NCBI GenBank assembly: GCA_949318235.1
Contig: OX439127.1
Span: forward strand, 27,671,613-27,735,612
DNA: 64,000 nt
Direction of reading: 5' to 3'
Origin: Ecdyonurus torrentis
Taxonomy: Eukaryota > Arthropoda > Insecta > Ephemeroptera > Heptageniidae
Both the position numbers and the translations under genes were made by a program. Positions 63,119 to 64,000 of the stretch are shown here, piece by piece. The notes beneath the pieces were generated by a model. The model saw nothing but the letters and a program-made list of their open reading frames with translations. It did not search any database and was not told where the DNA came from. Numbering within the stretch: position 1 is the first letter of the stretch; each line of letters starts with the position of its first letter.

Positions 63119-63808
63119 ATGTTTTTAAATGGGACTAGAATCTGTGCTACTAAAAAACTAACCTCAATCTTTGACAAAGCACTGTCACTTTCTCGGTCAA
63201 GAGTTTGTCAACCAAGATATTGCATCAACATTACTCAAATCAAACGAGGGAAGAAGGATGATGCTTCCCTGTCGCAATTATTTGTGCCTGTTCCTGTGAA
63301 ACCTAATCCTGATGATATTAATGTCGGGGCAGAATTAACAGGAGAAATAAACAAAGCGGACTTACTAAAAATTTTGAACAAATTTTACCAAAAGAAAGAA
63401 ATAAAGTTGCTTGCCAAAGAAAATGGTCTTGATAGTAAGTTTTTGAGTACATAAAATTACTTTATTTTTTGTTGAAATGGTTACCTTAGAGTATTTATAT
63501 GATGTATCCTATGTTCATTATAATATTACATATGTACATACATGCATACATACATAGCTAACTTTGCTAACCACGTTGTTTTCAGACTACCTCATGCATC
63601 AGGCTTATGTAAGCTTTCGTCGATATTGCTTAGAAGCCCAAGCTCTCCCTGCTGACCTACATGTCGTTTTGTCAGACATTCTTCAGGGTGCTGGTCATGT
63701 GGACAATATATTTCCATACTTTTTACGTCACGCTCGACATGCATTCCCTCACCTGGAGTGCATGGATGATCTCAGGAAAATTAGTGACCTTCGCACACCA
63801 GCCAATTG
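63119..63808 (+). CDS. SUPV3L1: SUPV3L1 (Suv3), mitochondrial RNA helicase, first two exons
   Basis: ATP-dependent RNA/DNA helicase of the mitochondrial matrix that works with PNPase in RNA decay. Exon 1 is 63119-63434 and exon 2 is 63586-63808; the junction falls inside codon 106 (GLD-N-YLMHQAYVSF), and the next donor splits a Trp codon. Residues 1-45 are basic, Ser/Thr-rich and nearly free of acids, as expected for a mitochondrial presequence. Then come LFVPVPVKPNPDDINVGAEL and the helical N-terminal domain ending ECMDDLRKISDLRTPANW, which matches the block just before the helicase core in the human protein as I recall it. The Walker A and later motifs lie beyond the window. An AT microsatellite (63826-63884) begins 18 bases into intron 2. 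Confidence 0.93.
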
Positions 63809-63825
63809 GTAAAACAACAGGATCG

Positions 63826-63884
<59 letters not shown>
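63826..63884. repeat. AT microsatellite at the start of SUPV3L1 intron 2
   Basis: About 29 AT repeats, starting 18 bases after the exon 2 donor. Confidence 0.95.
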
Positions 63885-63887
<3 letters not shown>

Positions 63888-64000
63888 AAATTATTATTTT
63901 TTGCTCTTGTTCCTTGTTGTAAAATAATTATTTACTACAGTACATATAATTGAGTGAGCCATCACAAGTTATACCCGACAATCTAAATTTAGATTGGGCT

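Overview
This is animal nuclear DNA: intron-rich, very AT-rich, and crowded with microsatellites (AT, GA/CT and CA runs tens to over 100 bases long, poly-A/T to 48, poly-C/G to 23) and cut-and-paste transposon remnants. A DDE transposase of a type common in arthropods, plus the microsatellite load, fits an arthropod, perhaps a crustacean. The species cannot be fixed from the sequence alone.

Layout. (1) 1-7137: no exon seen; repeats only. (2) 7138-21025, + strand: the last three recognisable coding exons of a cytosolic carboxypeptidase 6 (AGBL4/CCP6), including the catalytic-Glu region and a long basic/serine-rich tail; introns are 9.1 and 3.8 kb. (3) 21026-36765: a gene desert dominated by a 5.84-kb palindrome (25054-30892). 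It has 1.97-kb inverted arms, a 1.9-kb loop and an exact 9-base target-site duplication, so it is a foldback/Mutator-like transposon. A 1.18-kb palindromic Tc1/mariner-type transposase remnant follows at 33414-34590. (4) 36766-42604, + strand: a complete six-exon SPAG7 (R3H-domain protein, 241 aa). (5) 42605-53226: an intergenic stretch of miniature transposons, including two hAT remnants and a 950-base palindrome. (6) 53227-62696, - strand: a complete twelve-exon EXOC8 (exocyst subunit Exo84, 691 aa), with one GC-AG intron. (7) 63119-63808, + strand: the first two exons of SUPV3L1 (mitochondrial RNA helicase), which runs off the window end.

SPAG7 and EXOC8 converge. EXOC8 and SUPV3L1 diverge, with 422 bases between their start codons, so they probably share a promoter region. 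The four host genes serve separate housekeeping tasks: tubulin deglutamylation, RNA-associated R3H protein, vesicle tethering and mitochondrial RNA turnover. They do not form a pathway.

The most unusual feature is the repeated conversion of mobile elements into long inverted repeats, at 3639-4072, 25054-30892, 33414-34590, 44809-45757, 52884-53142, 54764-55122 and 60401-60871. The 5.84-kb element is the best candidate for something not described before: its arms carry ~147-base tandem units holding inverted copies of its own terminal motif, and each arm contains a second, nested foldback element. Exon boundaries were read by eye from splice signals, frame and recalled human homologues; no database search was run.
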